Part shown: positions 1 through 9,900 of the stretch, in pieces
Position numbering within the stretch: position 1 is the first letter of the stretch
Layout of the letters: each line of letters begins with the position of its first letter
Assembly: GCF_902859945.1 (NCBI RefSeq)
Contig: NZ_CADIKL010000044.1
Location: 1-64,000, forward strand
DNA: 64,000 bases
Direction of reading: 5' to 3'
From: Paraburkholderia caffeinitolerans
GTDB lineage: Bacteria; Pseudomonadota; Gammaproteobacteria; Burkholderiales; Burkholderiaceae
Notes under the pieces: model-generated
What the model saw: the letters and a program-made list of their open reading frames with translations, nothing else
Told to the model about the DNA's origin: nothing
The model's database searches: none
Position numbers and translations under genes: made by a program

Positions 1-67
1 CCACGAGCTTTCTCAGGTGGGCTTGGGTGGCTCCATCCAGTTTTCGGGCATCAGGTTTTGTCTTCAT
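1..67 (-). CDS. IS630-family transposase, N-terminal fragment (runs off left edge)
   Basis: The minus strand reads from an ATG at 67 toward the window edge as MKTKPDARKLDGATQAHLRK. This resembles the usual start of IS630-type transposases (xxRPDARKLDHATL...), the beginning of their helix-turn-helix region. Only about 22 codons are inside the window, so the catalytic DDE domain cannot be judged. It is divergent from the regulator at 148, and the roughly 80 bp between them would hold that IS end. The family call rests on this short motif only. Confidence 0.5.
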   Translation of the reverse strand, partial: MKTKPDARKLDGATQAHLRKLV

Positions 68-147
68 GCCCATATAACGCACCACGCACTATTTGGTGCA
101 CACGTCAGTAATTTCTGGACGAGCCAACTTTCAAGGCCACAACTCCA

Positions 148-1164
148 ATGCAAACGCCCCCGCTCAAGCACTCGCCACCGTCGAGTGCCCGTGACGGCAT
201 GCATGACCTGCGTGTCATGCGTTACGGTTTTCTTCTGATCGAAAACTTCTCCCTGATTGCGCTTGGTTCAGCCATCGATCCGCTGCGGATCGCAAACATG
301 ATTCTCGGACGGCGCGTCTACGATTACAGCCTTGTTGGTCCGGGCAACGAGTTCGTCCGATCAAGCGACGGCATCCGCGTGGTTCCCGACGTGTCCATGT
401 CGGACAGCGAGCCTTTCGACGTGGTGTTCGTCGTCGGGCCGAATCCCATTCCGAAAAAGGGGATTGGTTCAATCATCGACTGGCTGCGCAGGCAGGCTGG
501 CAAAGGAACGGCACTCGGTGGGCTCGACACCGGCAGCTACTTTTTGGCGCGTGCGGGATTGCTGAACGGATATCGCTGCACGATTCACTGGGAAGACCAG
601 GACGTACTTACCGAGCAATTTCCAAAACTCACGGTCTCAACCCGGCTGTTCGAAATCGACCGGGATCGCTACACCTGCAGCGGCGGCGTGGCGCCCCTCG
701 ATCTGATGGTGCATCTGCTCGCGAGTCCACCGGGCAGCCAGGCCCTGGCGGCGCGTGTTCTCGAATTGCTGGTTGCGGAGCCACGCAGTCGTGAGTACCG
801 TCAGCAGACGTCCTTGCGCCAGTATATCGGCGCGGAGCATGCAAAGCTCGACGAAGCGCTGCAACTCATGGAGAGCAATGTCGAAGAGCCGCTCTCCGTG
901 CCGGAGATCGCTTCCCAGCTGCGCGTCTCGCAACGACAGCTCCAGCGATGGTTTCTCGAACGGCTGGCCAAATCGCCCGCAGAGGCGTACCTCGAAATTC
1001 GTCTTCTTCGCGCTCGTCAGCTACTCTATCGCACTGCCACCTCGCTCGAGGAAGTGTGCGCGCGTACCGGCTTTACGTCGACGACTCACTTCTCCACGCG
1101 TTACAAGGCCCAATTCCAGATCTCCCCGATCGCCGACCGGCGTCGCTATCAGAGCGCGCTCTAG
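148..1164 (+). CDS. GlxA-type AraC-family transcriptional regulator
   Basis: Cytoplasmic activator of 338 aa. Residues ~25-190 form a DJ-1/PfpI-like (class I glutamine amidotransferase-like) sensor domain, starting at RYGFLLIENFSLIALGSAID. Residues ~230-335 form a double helix-turn-helix AraC domain, with LSVPEIASQLRVSQRQLQRW as the first HTH. This architecture is shared with GbdR, CdhR and SouR, which sense betaine, carnitine or sarcosine. Its position directly upstream of creatinase and the sox operon on the same strand suggests control of creatine/sarcosine catabolism, which is an inference. The start at 148 is preferred over the internal ATG near 202 because the paralogue at 63356 keeps the same N-terminal extension. 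Confidence 0.9.
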   Translation: MQTPPLKHSPPSSARDGMHDLRVMRYGFLLIENFSLIALGSAIDPLRIANMILGRRVYDYSLVGPGNEFVRSSDGIRVVPDVSMSDSEPFDVVFVVGPNPIPKKGIGSIIDWLRRQAGKGTALGGLDTGSYFLARAGLLNGYRCTIHWEDQDVLTEQFPKLTVSTRLFEIDRDRYTCSGGVAPLDLMVHLLASPPGSQALAARVLELLVAEPRSREYRQQTSLRQYIGAEHAKLDEALQLMESNVEEPLSVPEIASQLRVSQRQLQRWFLERLAKSPAEAYLEIRLLRARQLLYRTATSLEEVCARTGFTSTTHFSTRYKAQFQISPIADRRRYQSAL

Positions 1165-1300
1165 CGAGCACGCCGCATTGGCGTGCATAGCGATCCAGCA
1201 ACGCTTCAGAATGAAATACTGTGGTAGCCGGCGGGCGTCGTCGTGGGCATAGCGGATGACATGTGTGCGCAGCACGCCTGCCGCCGGGCGTCATGGTTAA

Positions 1301-1360
1301 CCCGTTTTGGCCATTTCAGGAACTAATACGGCCAGTTTGGAAATTCTCCGATTGGCCGAA
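1301..1360 (+). promoter_or_regulatory. Putative activator-binding region upstream of creatinase
   Basis: The 250-bp gap between the regulator and creatinase holds three GGCC-centred repeats, TTTTGGCCA (1305-1313), CGGCCAG (1329-1335) and TTGGCCG (1352-1358), spaced about 23 bp apart. AraC-type activators commonly bind such repeated half-sites ahead of their target. This is a sequence pattern only, with no demonstrated binding. Confidence 0.3.
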
Positions 1361-1412
1361 CTCCTATCATCTGCTCACACCCACCACGCTTTTTTCACCC
1401 AGGAGCGAGCTT

Positions 1413-2624
1413 ATGAAGATGGAGAACCTGATTCGAATCGAGAATGGCGAGAAGGTGAAGCACACCTTTTCGGATGCGGAATACGCCAACCGTCAAGGCA
1501 AGCTGCGCGAACTGCTGGCGCGCGAAAACATCGACGCGGCGCTTTTCACGTCGTATCACAACATCAACTACTACTCGGACTTTCTTTATTGCTCGTTCGG
1601 CAGAAAGTACGGTCTCGTGGTCACGCCGTCCAAGGTCGTCTCGATCTCGGCCAACATCGACGGCGGCCAGCCGTGGCGGCGTACGGTCGGCGACTACAAC
1701 GTGGTCTACACGGACTGGCAGCGCGACAATTTTTTCCGGGCCGTGCAGGGCGAAATCGACAACAAGGGCCGCGTGGGCATCGAGTTCGATCATGTGCCGG
1801 TCGAAGTGCTGGCCAAGCTGAAGGCGGCCCTGCCGTCGGTCGAGTTCGTCGACATCGGCGCGCAGACGATGCGCATGCGGATGATCAAGTCCGACGAGGA
1901 AATCGCGCTCATCAAGCATGGTGCGAACGTGTGCGATATCGGCGGCGCGGCGCTCGCGGCGGCCGTGCACGAAGGCGTGCCCGAGCACGAGGTGGCGCTG
2001 GCCTCCACGCAGGCGATGGTGCGCGAAATCGCGCGCCGCTTTCCCGATTCGGAGCTGATGGACACGTGGACGTGGTTCCAGTCCGGCATCAATACGGACG
2101 GCGCACACAATCCGGTCACCACGCGCAAGGTGCAAAAGGGCGACATTCTCAGCCTGAACTGCTTCTCGATGATCGCGGGCTACTACACGGCGCTTGAGCG
2201 CACGATGTTCTTCGACCATTGCCCCGAAGAACACCTGCGCCTCTGGAAGGTCAACGTCGAGGTGCACGAGGCCGGCCTGAAGCTGATCAAGCCGGGCGTC
2301 CGCTGTGGCGATATCGCGCTCGAGCTCAACAAGATCTATGCGGAATACGGGCTGCTGCAGTACCGCACGTTCGGCTATGGCCACTCGTTCGGCGTGCTCT
2401 CGCATTACTACGGCCGCGAGGCGGGCCTCGAACTCCGTGAAGACATCGATACCATTCTGGAGCCCAACATGGTCGTCTCGATGGAGCCGATGATCATGCT
2501 GCCCGAGGGCCAGCCCGGCGCCGGTGGCTACCGTGAGCACGACATCCTCGTGGTCGGTGAAAAGGGCGCCACCAACATCACCGCATTCCCGTACGGTCCG
2601 GAACACAACATCATCAAGGCCTGA
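1413..2624 (+). CDS. Creatinase (creatine amidinohydrolase, EC 3.5.3.3)
   Basis: Hydrolyses creatine to sarcosine and urea in the cytoplasm. The 403-aa protein has the same length and layout as Pseudomonas putida creatinase: an N-terminal creatinase domain (signature TSYHNINYYSDFLYCSFGR) and a C-terminal 'pita-bread' M24 fold lacking metal-peptidase function. Counting from the chosen ATG places the catalytic histidine of the GINTDGAHNPV motif at residue 232, exactly the P. putida position. The start at 1413 is chosen for that agreement and an AGGAG-like RBS (cccAGGAGcgagctt). A longer frame to 1263 is unlikely. The sox genes downstream consume the sarcosine it makes. Confidence 0.95.
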   Translation: MKMENLIRIENGEKVKHTFSDAEYANRQGKLRELLARENIDAALFTSYHNINYYSDFLYCSFGRKYGLVVTPSKVVSISANIDGGQPWRRTVGDYNVVYTDWQRDNFFRAVQGEIDNKGRVGIEFDHVPVEVLAKLKAALPSVEFVDIGAQTMRMRMIKSDEEIALIKHGANVCDIGGAALAAAVHEGVPEHEVALASTQAMVREIARRFPDSELMDTWTWFQSGINTDGAHNPVTTRKVQKGDILSLNCFSMIAGYYTALERTMFFDHCPEEHLRLWKVNVEVHEAGLKLIKPGVRCGDIALELNKIYAEYGLLQYRTFGYGHSFGVLSHYYGREAGLELREDIDTILEPNMVVSMEPMIMLPEGQPGAGGYREHDILVVGEKGATNITAFPYGPEHNIIKA

Positions 2625-2639
2625 TCCGGGTATCGCTGC

Positions 2640-2659
2640 CCCGCGGCGTATGCCGCGGG
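2640..2659 (+). terminator. Hairpin between creatinase and glyA
   Basis: Perfect 8-bp inverted repeat CCCGCGGC/GCCGCGGG with a GTAT loop, followed by TACTCTTT. It has no strong U-tract, so it may be an attenuator or a processing or stability element within the operon. Confidence 0.4.
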
Positions 2660-2689
2660 TACTCTTTCGCTGTGGCAGGAGACGCTACC

Positions 2690-3949
2690 GTGTTTTCCAG
2701 GGAACAAACGATCGCCGGATTCGATCCGGATCTCGCCGAGGCGATGCGACTCGAACGCGCACGCCAGGAAGCGCATATCGAACTCATCGCGTCGGAGAAC
2801 TACGCGAGTCCGCGGGTGCTCGAAGCGCAGGGCTCGGTGCTGACCAACAAATATGCAGAAGGCTACCCGGGCAAGCGGTACTATGGCGGCTGCGAGCACG
2901 TCGATGTCGTCGAACAACTGGCGATTGCGCGCGCCAAAGCCCTGTTTGGGGCGGACTTCTCGAACGTGCAGCCGCATAGCGGCTCGCAGGCCAACGCGGC
3001 CGTATACCTCGCCCTGCTCTCGCCCGGCGACACCATTCTCGGCATGAGCCTCGCGCACGGCGGCCATCTCACGCATGGCGCGAAGGTTTCGTTTTCCGGA
3101 AAGCTCTTCAACGCGGTGCAGTACGGGGTGGACGCGAAGACCGGTCTCATTGACTATGAGGAGGTCGAACGTCTCGCGCTCGAACATAAGCCTCGCATGA
3201 TCGTTGCGGGTTTCTCCGCCTACTCGCGGGTACTGGATTTCGCCCGCTTCAGGAGCATTGCCGACAAGGTGGGGGCGTGGCTCTTCGTGGACATGGCGCA
3301 TGTGGCGGGGCTGGTCGCAGCGGGGCTGTATCCGAACCCGGTGCCCTTTGCCGATGTCGTGACCACGACGACGCACAAGACGTTGCGCGGCCCGCGCGGC
3401 GGCCTGATTCTCGCGCGTGCAAACGACGAAATCGAGAAAAAGCTCAATGCGATGGTGTTTCCGGGCACGCAGGGCGGCCCGCTGATGCATGTGATCGCGG
3501 CCAAGGCGGTCGCGTTCAGGGAGGCACAGAGCCCGGAATTCAGGGCGTACCAGCAGCGCACGCTCGCCAGCGCGCGCGCCATGGTGGAGGTTTTCACCGC
3601 GCGCGGCTACGAGGTGGTTTCCGGCGGCACGGACGACCATCTGTTCCTCGTCAGTCTCGTGAAGAAAGGCATGACCGGAAAGGATGCGGACGCCGCGCTC
3701 GACCGGGTTCATATCACGGTGAACAAGAACGCCGTGCCCAACGATCCGCAATCGCCATTCGTCACGAGCGGCATCCGCATCGGCACCCCCGCGATCACGA
3801 CCCGCGGCTTCAATGAGGATGACGCCGCATTGACTGCACGGCTGATCTGCGACGTGCTTGACCATCTGGGGGATGCGCAGGTGGAAGCCCGCGTACGCGA
3901 CGAGGTCGCGCAGCTTTGCGCTCGTCATCCAGTCTATCAGGGCCTGTGA
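2690..3949 (+). CDS. glyA: Serine hydroxymethyltransferase (EC 2.1.2.1)
   Basis: PLP enzyme converting glycine plus 5,10-methylene-THF to serine plus THF. In this operon it uses both products of sarcosine oxidase. The 419-aa frame has the PLP-lysine motif VVTTTTHKTLRGPRGG (Lys230) and the N-terminal motifs IELIASENYASPRVLEAQGS and TNKYAEGYPGKRYYGG. GTG at 2690 is chosen because GGAGA lies about 7 bp upstream and the N-terminus then aligns with E. coli GlyA. A GTG at 2672 is the alternative. It is probably a catabolic paralogue of the housekeeping glyA, as seen in pseudomonad sox clusters. That is inferred from its location. Confidence 0.95.
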   Translation: MFSREQTIAGFDPDLAEAMRLERARQEAHIELIASENYASPRVLEAQGSVLTNKYAEGYPGKRYYGGCEHVDVVEQLAIARAKALFGADFSNVQPHSGSQANAAVYLALLSPGDTILGMSLAHGGHLTHGAKVSFSGKLFNAVQYGVDAKTGLIDYEEVERLALEHKPRMIVAGFSAYSRVLDFARFRSIADKVGAWLFVDMAHVAGLVAAGLYPNPVPFADVVTTTTHKTLRGPRGGLILARANDEIEKKLNAMVFPGTQGGPLMHVIAAKAVAFREAQSPEFRAYQQRTLASARAMVEVFTARGYEVVSGGTDDHLFLVSLVKKGMTGKDADAALDRVHITVNKNAVPNDPQSPFVTSGIRIGTPAITTRGFNEDDAALTARLICDVLDHLGDAQVEARVRDEVAQLCARHPVYQGL

Positions 3950-3956
3950 GAATGTC

Positions 3957-5333
3957 ATGAATGTGAGCGTCTTCGATCTGTTCAAGGTTGGCATCGGCCC
4001 TTCGAGCTCGCACACCGTTGGCCCCATGATCGCCGCGTGCAGGTTTGGCGCCCGCCTGCGCGAGCGTGCGCTGCTCGAGCGCGTGTCCTCAATGCGGATC
4101 GAACTGTTCGGTTCGCTCGGTGCAACCGGCAAGGGACACGGGACCGACAAGGCGGTATTGCTTGGACTGGAGGGCAATCTGCCTGACACGGTTGATCCCG
4201 ATTACGCGGAACAGCGCCTCGCCGTCATCCGTTCGGCGAAGGAGTTGGTTCTCGCCGGGGAGCGCCAGATCGCGTTCGACGAAAAGACCCAGATTGCCTT
4301 TCTGCGACGCGAGGTCTTGCCCCTGCATCCGAACGGCATGCGCTTTACGGCGCTCGATGCGAAGGGCGCCGTGCTGGATGCGCAGGTCTATTACTCGGTG
4401 GGCGGCGGTTTCGTGATTAACGATGCCGGCGACCGCCTCAACGGTCTGCCGGGTGCGAACGAGGTGCCGTACCCGTTCAGGAGCGGCGTGGATCTCCTGC
4501 GGCTGTGCGGCGAGAGCGGTCTGTCGATCGCCGACGTGATGCTGGCGAACGAGGCCACGTGGCGCACGCCTGAAGCGGTGCGCGCGGGCCTCCTGACGAT
4601 TCGCGACGTGATGGCGGCATCGATTGCACGCGGCTGTTCGATCGAAGGCACGTTGCCCGGTCCGCTGAAGGTTCGGCGGCGCGCTTCCGCCATCTTCCAG
4701 CAGTTGAAGGCCCAGTCAGAAGAGTGTCTGCGTGATCCCCTGTCGATGATCGACTGGATCAACCTCTACGCGATGGCGGTCAACGAGGAGAACGCGGCGG
4801 GCGGGCGGATCGTAACCGCGCCGACCAACGGCGCGGCGGGCATCATTCCGGCTGTCCTGCAGTACTACGCCAAGTTCGTGCCGGGTGCGAACGATGACGG
4901 CGCCGTCGCTTTCCTGCTGACCGCTGCCGCGATTGGCCTGCTTTACAAGGAGAACGCGTCCATTTCCGGCGCGGAGGTGGGCTGCCAGGGCGAGGTGGGC
5001 GTGGCCTGTTCGATGGCCGCAGGTGCACTCGCGGCGGTATTGGGCGGGACGCCCGAGCAGGTCGAGAACGCCGCCGAGATCGGCATGGAACACAACCTGG
5101 GCATGACCTGCGATCCGGTGGGGGGCCTCGTGCAGATTCCCTGCATCGAGCGCAACGCGATGGGTGCAGTCAAGGCGCTGAACGCAGCACGCATGGCCCT
5201 CAGGGGCAACGGCAAGCATTACGTCACGCTGGACAAGGTCATCAAGACCATGCGCGAGACGGGCGCCGACATGAAAACGAAATACAAGGAAACCTCGCGC
5301 GGGGGCCTTGCGGTCAACGTGATCGAGTGCTGA
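3957..5333 (+). CDS. sdaA: L-serine ammonia-lyase (EC 4.3.1.17)
   Basis: Single-chain [4Fe-4S] serine deaminase of 458 aa, forming pyruvate and ammonia from L-serine. The N-terminal beta domain starts MNVSVFDLFKVGIGPSSSHT. The C-terminal alpha domain keeps the cysteine-containing cluster motifs, including EVGCQGEVGVACSMAAGAL and GMTCDPVGGLVQIPCIERNA. The ATG at 3957 begins the conserved N-terminus 7 bp after the glyA stop. It completes the route from sarcosine to pyruvate and is co-transcribed with glyA by position. Confidence 0.95.
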   Translation: MNVSVFDLFKVGIGPSSSHTVGPMIAACRFGARLRERALLERVSSMRIELFGSLGATGKGHGTDKAVLLGLEGNLPDTVDPDYAEQRLAVIRSAKELVLAGERQIAFDEKTQIAFLRREVLPLHPNGMRFTALDAKGAVLDAQVYYSVGGGFVINDAGDRLNGLPGANEVPYPFRSGVDLLRLCGESGLSIADVMLANEATWRTPEAVRAGLLTIRDVMAASIARGCSIEGTLPGPLKVRRRASAIFQQLKAQSEECLRDPLSMIDWINLYAMAVNEENAAGGRIVTAPTNGAAGIIPAVLQYYAKFVPGANDDGAVAFLLTAAAIGLLYKENASISGAEVGCQGEVGVACSMAAGALAAVLGGTPEQVENAAEIGMEHNLGMTCDPVGGLVQIPCIERNAMGAVKALNAARMALRGNGKHYVTLDKVIKTMRETGADMKTKYKETSRGGLAVNVIEC

Positions 5334-5344
5334 GGGAGAAAGTC

Positions 5345-6589
5345 ATGAGCCGCTATTCGATATTCAGTCTGTTCCGCAACGGGTTGTCGTATCACGAGAA
5401 CTGGGAGCGGCAGTGGAGGAGCCCGGAGCCGAAGAAGGAGTACGACGTGGTGATCGTCGGCGGCGGCGGGCATGGTCTCGCCACCGCCTACTACCTCGCG
5501 AAAGAGCACGGCGTGAAGAACGTCGCGATTCTGGAGAAGGGCTGGATCGGTGGCGGCAACACGGCGCGCAACACCACCATCGTGCGCTCGAACTATCTGT
5601 GGGACGAGTCGGCGGCGCTCTACGAGAAGGCGATGAAGCTCTGGGAAGGGCTCTCGCAGGACCTCAACTACAACGTGATGTTCAGCCAGCGCGGCGTGAT
5701 GAATCTCGCGCATACGCTGCAGGACGTGCGCGATACCGAGCGCCGCGTGAACGCGAACCGCCTGAACGGCGTGGACGCCGAGTTCCTCACGCCCGGGCAG
5801 ATCAAGGAGATCGAGCCCACGATCAACCTGAACAGCCGCTATCCGGTCCTGGGCGCGTCCATTCAGCGCCGCGCCGGCGTGGCGCGCCATGATGCGGTGG
5901 CCTGGGGCTTCGCACGCGGCGCGGACCGCCACGGCGTGGACATCATTCAGAATTGCCAGGTCACGGGGATCCGCCGCGACGGCGGCCGCGTGACCGGCGT
6001 GGATACCGTGAAGGGCTTCATCAAGGCGAAGAAGGTGGCCGTGGTGGCGGCGGGCAACACCACGACGCTCGCCGACATGGCCGGCGTGCGCCTGCCGATC
6101 GAAAGCCATCCGCTGCAGGCGCTGGTTTCGGAGCCCATCAAGCCGGTGGTCAACTCGGTCATCATGTCGAACGCGGTGCACGCGTATATCAGCCAGTCCG
6201 ACAAGGGCGACCTCGTGATCGGCGCGGGCGTCGACCAGTACACGGGTTTCGGCCAGCGCGGCAGCTATCACATCATCGAAGGCACGCTGCAGGCCATCGT
6301 CGAAATGTTCCCGGTGTTCTCGCGCGTGCGCATGAACCGCCAGTGGGGCGGTATCGTCGACGTCTCGCCCGATGCCTGCCCGATCATCAGCAAGACCGAC
6401 GTGAAGGGCCTCTATTTCAACTGCGGCTGGGGCACCGGCGGCTTCAAGGCGACGCCGGGCTCGGGCTGGGTGTTCGCGCACACCATCGCGAACGACGAAC
6501 CGCATCCGCTCAATGCGCCGTTCTCGCTGGACCGTTTCTACACCGGCCATCTGATCGACGAACACGGCGCGGCTGCCGTGGCGCACTGA
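5345..6589 (+). CDS. soxB: Sarcosine oxidase, beta subunit
   Basis: FAD-containing catalytic subunit (414 aa) of the heterotetrameric sarcosine oxidase (EC 1.5.3.24, formerly in 1.5.3.1). It oxidatively demethylates sarcosine to glycine with transfer of the one-carbon unit to THF. The dinucleotide-binding motif VVIVGGGGHGLATAYYLA lies near residues 36-53. WIGGGNTARNTTIVRSNY is typical of SoxB, where a nearby His carries covalent FMN. The ATG at 5345 follows GAGGGAGAAAGTC, so GGAGA is the RBS. The gene opens the soxBDAG block 11 bp after sdaA. Confidence 0.95.
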   Translation: MSRYSIFSLFRNGLSYHENWERQWRSPEPKKEYDVVIVGGGGHGLATAYYLAKEHGVKNVAILEKGWIGGGNTARNTTIVRSNYLWDESAALYEKAMKLWEGLSQDLNYNVMFSQRGVMNLAHTLQDVRDTERRVNANRLNGVDAEFLTPGQIKEIEPTINLNSRYPVLGASIQRRAGVARHDAVAWGFARGADRHGVDIIQNCQVTGIRRDGGRVTGVDTVKGFIKAKKVAVVAAGNTTTLADMAGVRLPIESHPLQALVSEPIKPVVNSVIMSNAVHAYISQSDKGDLVIGAGVDQYTGFGQRGSYHIIEGTLQAIVEMFPVFSRVRMNRQWGGIVDVSPDACPIISKTDVKGLYFNCGWGTGGFKATPGSGWVFAHTIANDEPHPLNAPFSLDRFYTGHLIDEHGAAAVAH

Positions 6590-6617
6590 ATACGCACCGA
6601 CGTTAGGAGAGCATCAC

Positions 6618-6977
6618 ATGCTGCTGATCGAATGCCCATGGTGCGGGCCGCGCGCCGAAATCGAATTCACCTGCGGAGGCGAAGCGGAAATCGCGCGCCC
6701 GCTCGACACCGACGCGCTGAGCGACCGGGAATGGGGCGAGTACCTGTTCATGCGCGATAACCCGCGCGGCGTGCACAAGGAGCAGTGGCTGCACACGCAG
6801 GGCTGCCGCCGCTGGTTCATGGCGACGCGCGACACCGTCACCTACGAGATTCAGGGATACGAAACGTTTGGCAAGGCCAATGCGCCTGTGAACGCACAGG
6901 CCAAAGCACAACACGGCGCACAAAACGGCGCACAGCTAGGTGCACAAAAGAGCACGCAAGGGAGCAAGCAGCGATGA
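6618..6977 (+). CDS. soxD: Sarcosine oxidase, delta subunit
   Basis: Small zinc-binding subunit (119 aa) of sarcosine oxidase. The N-terminus MLLIECPWCGPRAEIEF carries the CPWCG zinc ligands, and later RDNPRGVHKEQWLHTQGCRR is the conserved SoxD block. The C-terminus (about residues 93-119) is a low-complexity A/Q/G-rich tail with a repeated GAQ unit, longer than the compact ~100-aa family norm. The gene begins 28 bp after soxB, with an AGGAGA RBS. Its stop overlaps the soxA start (ATGA). Confidence 0.93.
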   Translation: MLLIECPWCGPRAEIEFTCGGEAEIARPLDTDALSDREWGEYLFMRDNPRGVHKEQWLHTQGCRRWFMATRDTVTYEIQGYETFGKANAPVNAQAKAQHGAQNGAQLGAQKSTQGSKQR

Positions 6978-9900
6978 GCCAGAAGAACCGACTCGGCGCC
7001 GGCGGGCGCATCAACCGCGCGATTGCGCTGACCTTCATGTTCAACGGGCGCACGTATCAGGGCTATCAGGGCGACACGCTCGCCTCGGCGCTGCTCGCCA
7101 ATGACGTGCACTTCGTCGCGCGCAGCTTCAAGTACCACCGCCCCCGCGGCATCGTGACGGCCGACGTGGCCGAGCCGAATGCCGTGGTGCAGCTCGAGCG
7201 CGGCGCCTACACCGTGCCGAACGCGCGCGCCACCGAAATCGAGCTCTATCAGGGGCTCGTCGCGACCAGCGTGAATGCGGAGCCTAGCCTCGAGCACGAC
7301 CGCATGGCGGTGAACCAGAAGTTCTCGCGCTTCCTGCCCGCGGGCTTCTACTACAAGACCTTCATGTGGCCGCGCAAGTGGTGGCCGAAGTACGAAGAGA
7401 AGATCCGCGAGGCGGCCGGTCTGGGCAAGGCGCCCGAAGTGCGCGACGGCGACCGCTACGACAAGTGCTTCGCCCATTGCGACGTGCTGGTGATCGGCGG
7501 CGGCCCCACCGGCCTGCTGGCCGCGCATACGGCGGGCCGCGCCGGCGCGCGCGTGATTCTCGTCGACGATCAGCGCGAACTGGGCGGCAGCCTCCTTTCG
7601 TGCAAGACGGAAGTCGATGGCCGACCCGCGATCCAGTGGGTCGAAAAGATCGAGGCGGAGCTCGCGGGCATGCCGGACGTGAAGGTCCTCTCGCGCAGCA
7701 CGGCCTTCGGCTATCAGGATCACAATCTCGTGACCGTCACGCAGCGCCTGACCGAGCATCTGCCGGTCTCGACGCGCAAGGGCACGCGCGAGCTGCTCTG
7801 GAAGATCCGCGCGAAGCGCGTGATTCTCGCGACCGGCGCGCATGAGCGGCCGATCGTGTTCGGCAATAACGACCTGCCGGGCATCATGATGGCATCGGCG
7901 GTGTCGACCTATATCCACCGCTATGGCGTGCTGCCGGGCCGCAATGCCGTGGTGTTCGCGAACAACGACGCCGGCTATCGCTGCGCGCTCGACCTGAAGG
8001 CATGCGGTGCGAACGTGACGGTGGTCGATTCGCGTGCGCAGGGCAAAGGCGCATTGCAGGACGCGGCGCGACGCCAGGGCGTGAAGATCATGAACAACGC
8101 GGCCATCATGGCCGCACGCGGCAAGCTGCGCGTGAGCTCGGTCGAGGTGGTCGCGTACACGAACGGCCAGACGGGAGCGAAGCAGGCGGACCTGCCCTGC
8201 GATCTGGTGGCGATGTCCGGCGGCTTCAGCCCCGTGCTGCACCTGTTCGCGCAGTCGGGCGGCAAGGCGCACTGGAACGATGCGAAGGCCTGCTTCATGC
8301 CGGGCAAGCGCGTGCAGCAGGAAGTGAGCGTGGGCGCGGCGGTGGGCGAATTCAGCCTCGCACGCGGCCTTACCCAAGCGGTCGATGCGGGCGTCGACGC
8401 GACGAAGTCGCTCGGCTTCGCGGCCACGCGCCCGCAAGTGCCGAAGGCCGCGGAGATCGCCGAAACGCCGTTGCAGCCCCTGTGGCTCGTGGGCAGCCGC
8501 AAGGCCGCGCCGCGTGGTCCGAAGCAGTTCGTCGACTTCCAGAACGACGTGGCCGCATCGGACATCCTGCTCGCGGCGCGCGAAGGCTTCGAATCGGTCG
8601 AGCACGTGAAGCGCTATACCGCCATGGGCTTCGGCACCGACCAGGGCAAGCTTGGCAACATCAACGGCATGGCGATCCTCGCGGATGCGCTCGGCAAGAC
8701 GATTCCCGAAACCGGCACGACCACGTTCCGACCGAACTACACGCCCGTGACGTTCGGCACCGTGGCGGGCCGCGAGCTGGGCGATTTCCTCGACCCGATC
8801 CGCAAGACCTGCATCCACGAATGGCACGAGCAGCATGGCGCGCTGTTCGAGGACGTGGGCAACTGGAAGCGCCCCTGGTATTACCCGAAGAACGGCGAGG
8901 ACATGCATGCGGCGCTCAAGCGCGAGTGTCTCGCGGTGCGCAATGGCGTGGGTATTCTCGACGCCTCGACGCTCGGCAAGATCGACATTCAAGGGCCCGA
9001 CGCCGCGAAGCTGCTCAACTGGGTCTACACGAATCCGTGGCTCAAGCTCGAAGTGGGCAAGTGCCGCTATGGCCTGATGCTCGACGAGAACGGCATGGTG
9101 TTCGACGACGGCGTGACGGTGCGCCTCGGACCGCAGCACTACATGATGACCACCACGACCGGCGGCGCCGCGCGCGTGCTCACGTGGCTCGAGCGCTGGC
9201 TGCAGACCGAGTGGCCCGACATGAAGGTGCGGCTCGCTTCCGTGACCGATCACTGGGCGACCTTCGCCGTGGTGGGCCCGAAGAGCCGCAAGGTCCTGCA
9301 GAAGGTGTGCAAGGACATCGACTTCGACAACGCCGCGTTCCCGTTCATGTCGTATCGAAACGGAACGGTGGCGGGCGTGAAGTCGCGCGTCATGCGCATC
9401 AGCTTCTCGGGCGAGCTCGCCTACGAAGTGAACGTGCCGGCCAACGCGGGCCGCGCCGTGTGGGAAGCGCTGATGGCGGCGGGCGCCGAGTTCAACATCA
9501 CGCCGTACGGCACGGAAACGATGCACGTGCTGCGTGCGGAGAAGGGCTACATCATCGTCGGCCAGGACACCGACGGCTCGATCACGCCGTTCGATCTGGG
9601 CATGGGCGGGCTGGTTTCGCAGACCAAGGACTTCCTTGGCCGGCGCTCGCTCAAGCGCTCGGACACCGCGAAGGAAGGCCGCAAACAGTTCGTCGGACTG
9701 CTAACCGACGACGCGAAGTTCGTGCTGCCCGAAGGCGGCCAGATCGTCGCCGAGGATGCGCGCCAGCTCGCGGACGGCACCACGCCGATGCTCGGCCACG
9801 TGACGTCGAGCTATTACAGCCCGATTCTCGACCGCTCGATCGCGCTTGCCGTGGTGAAGGGCGGCCTGAACAAGACGGGCGAGCACGTCGTGATCTCGCT

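Noticed and set aside
85..110. GCAC-TATTTG-GTGC as an NtrC site upstream of the first regulator
   Set aside because: The spacing is one base short of the NtrC consensus and no sigma-54 promoter was found next to it.
1395..2606. A 403-aa open frame antisense to creatinase
   Set aside because: Composition is typical of shadow frames, and creatinase shows all catalytic residues in the sense strand.
6851..9526. An 891-aa open frame antisense to soxA
   Set aside because: It mirrors a GC-rich gene with strong third-position bias, is His/Arg/Ala-rich, and has no domain. soxA on the other strand is unambiguous.
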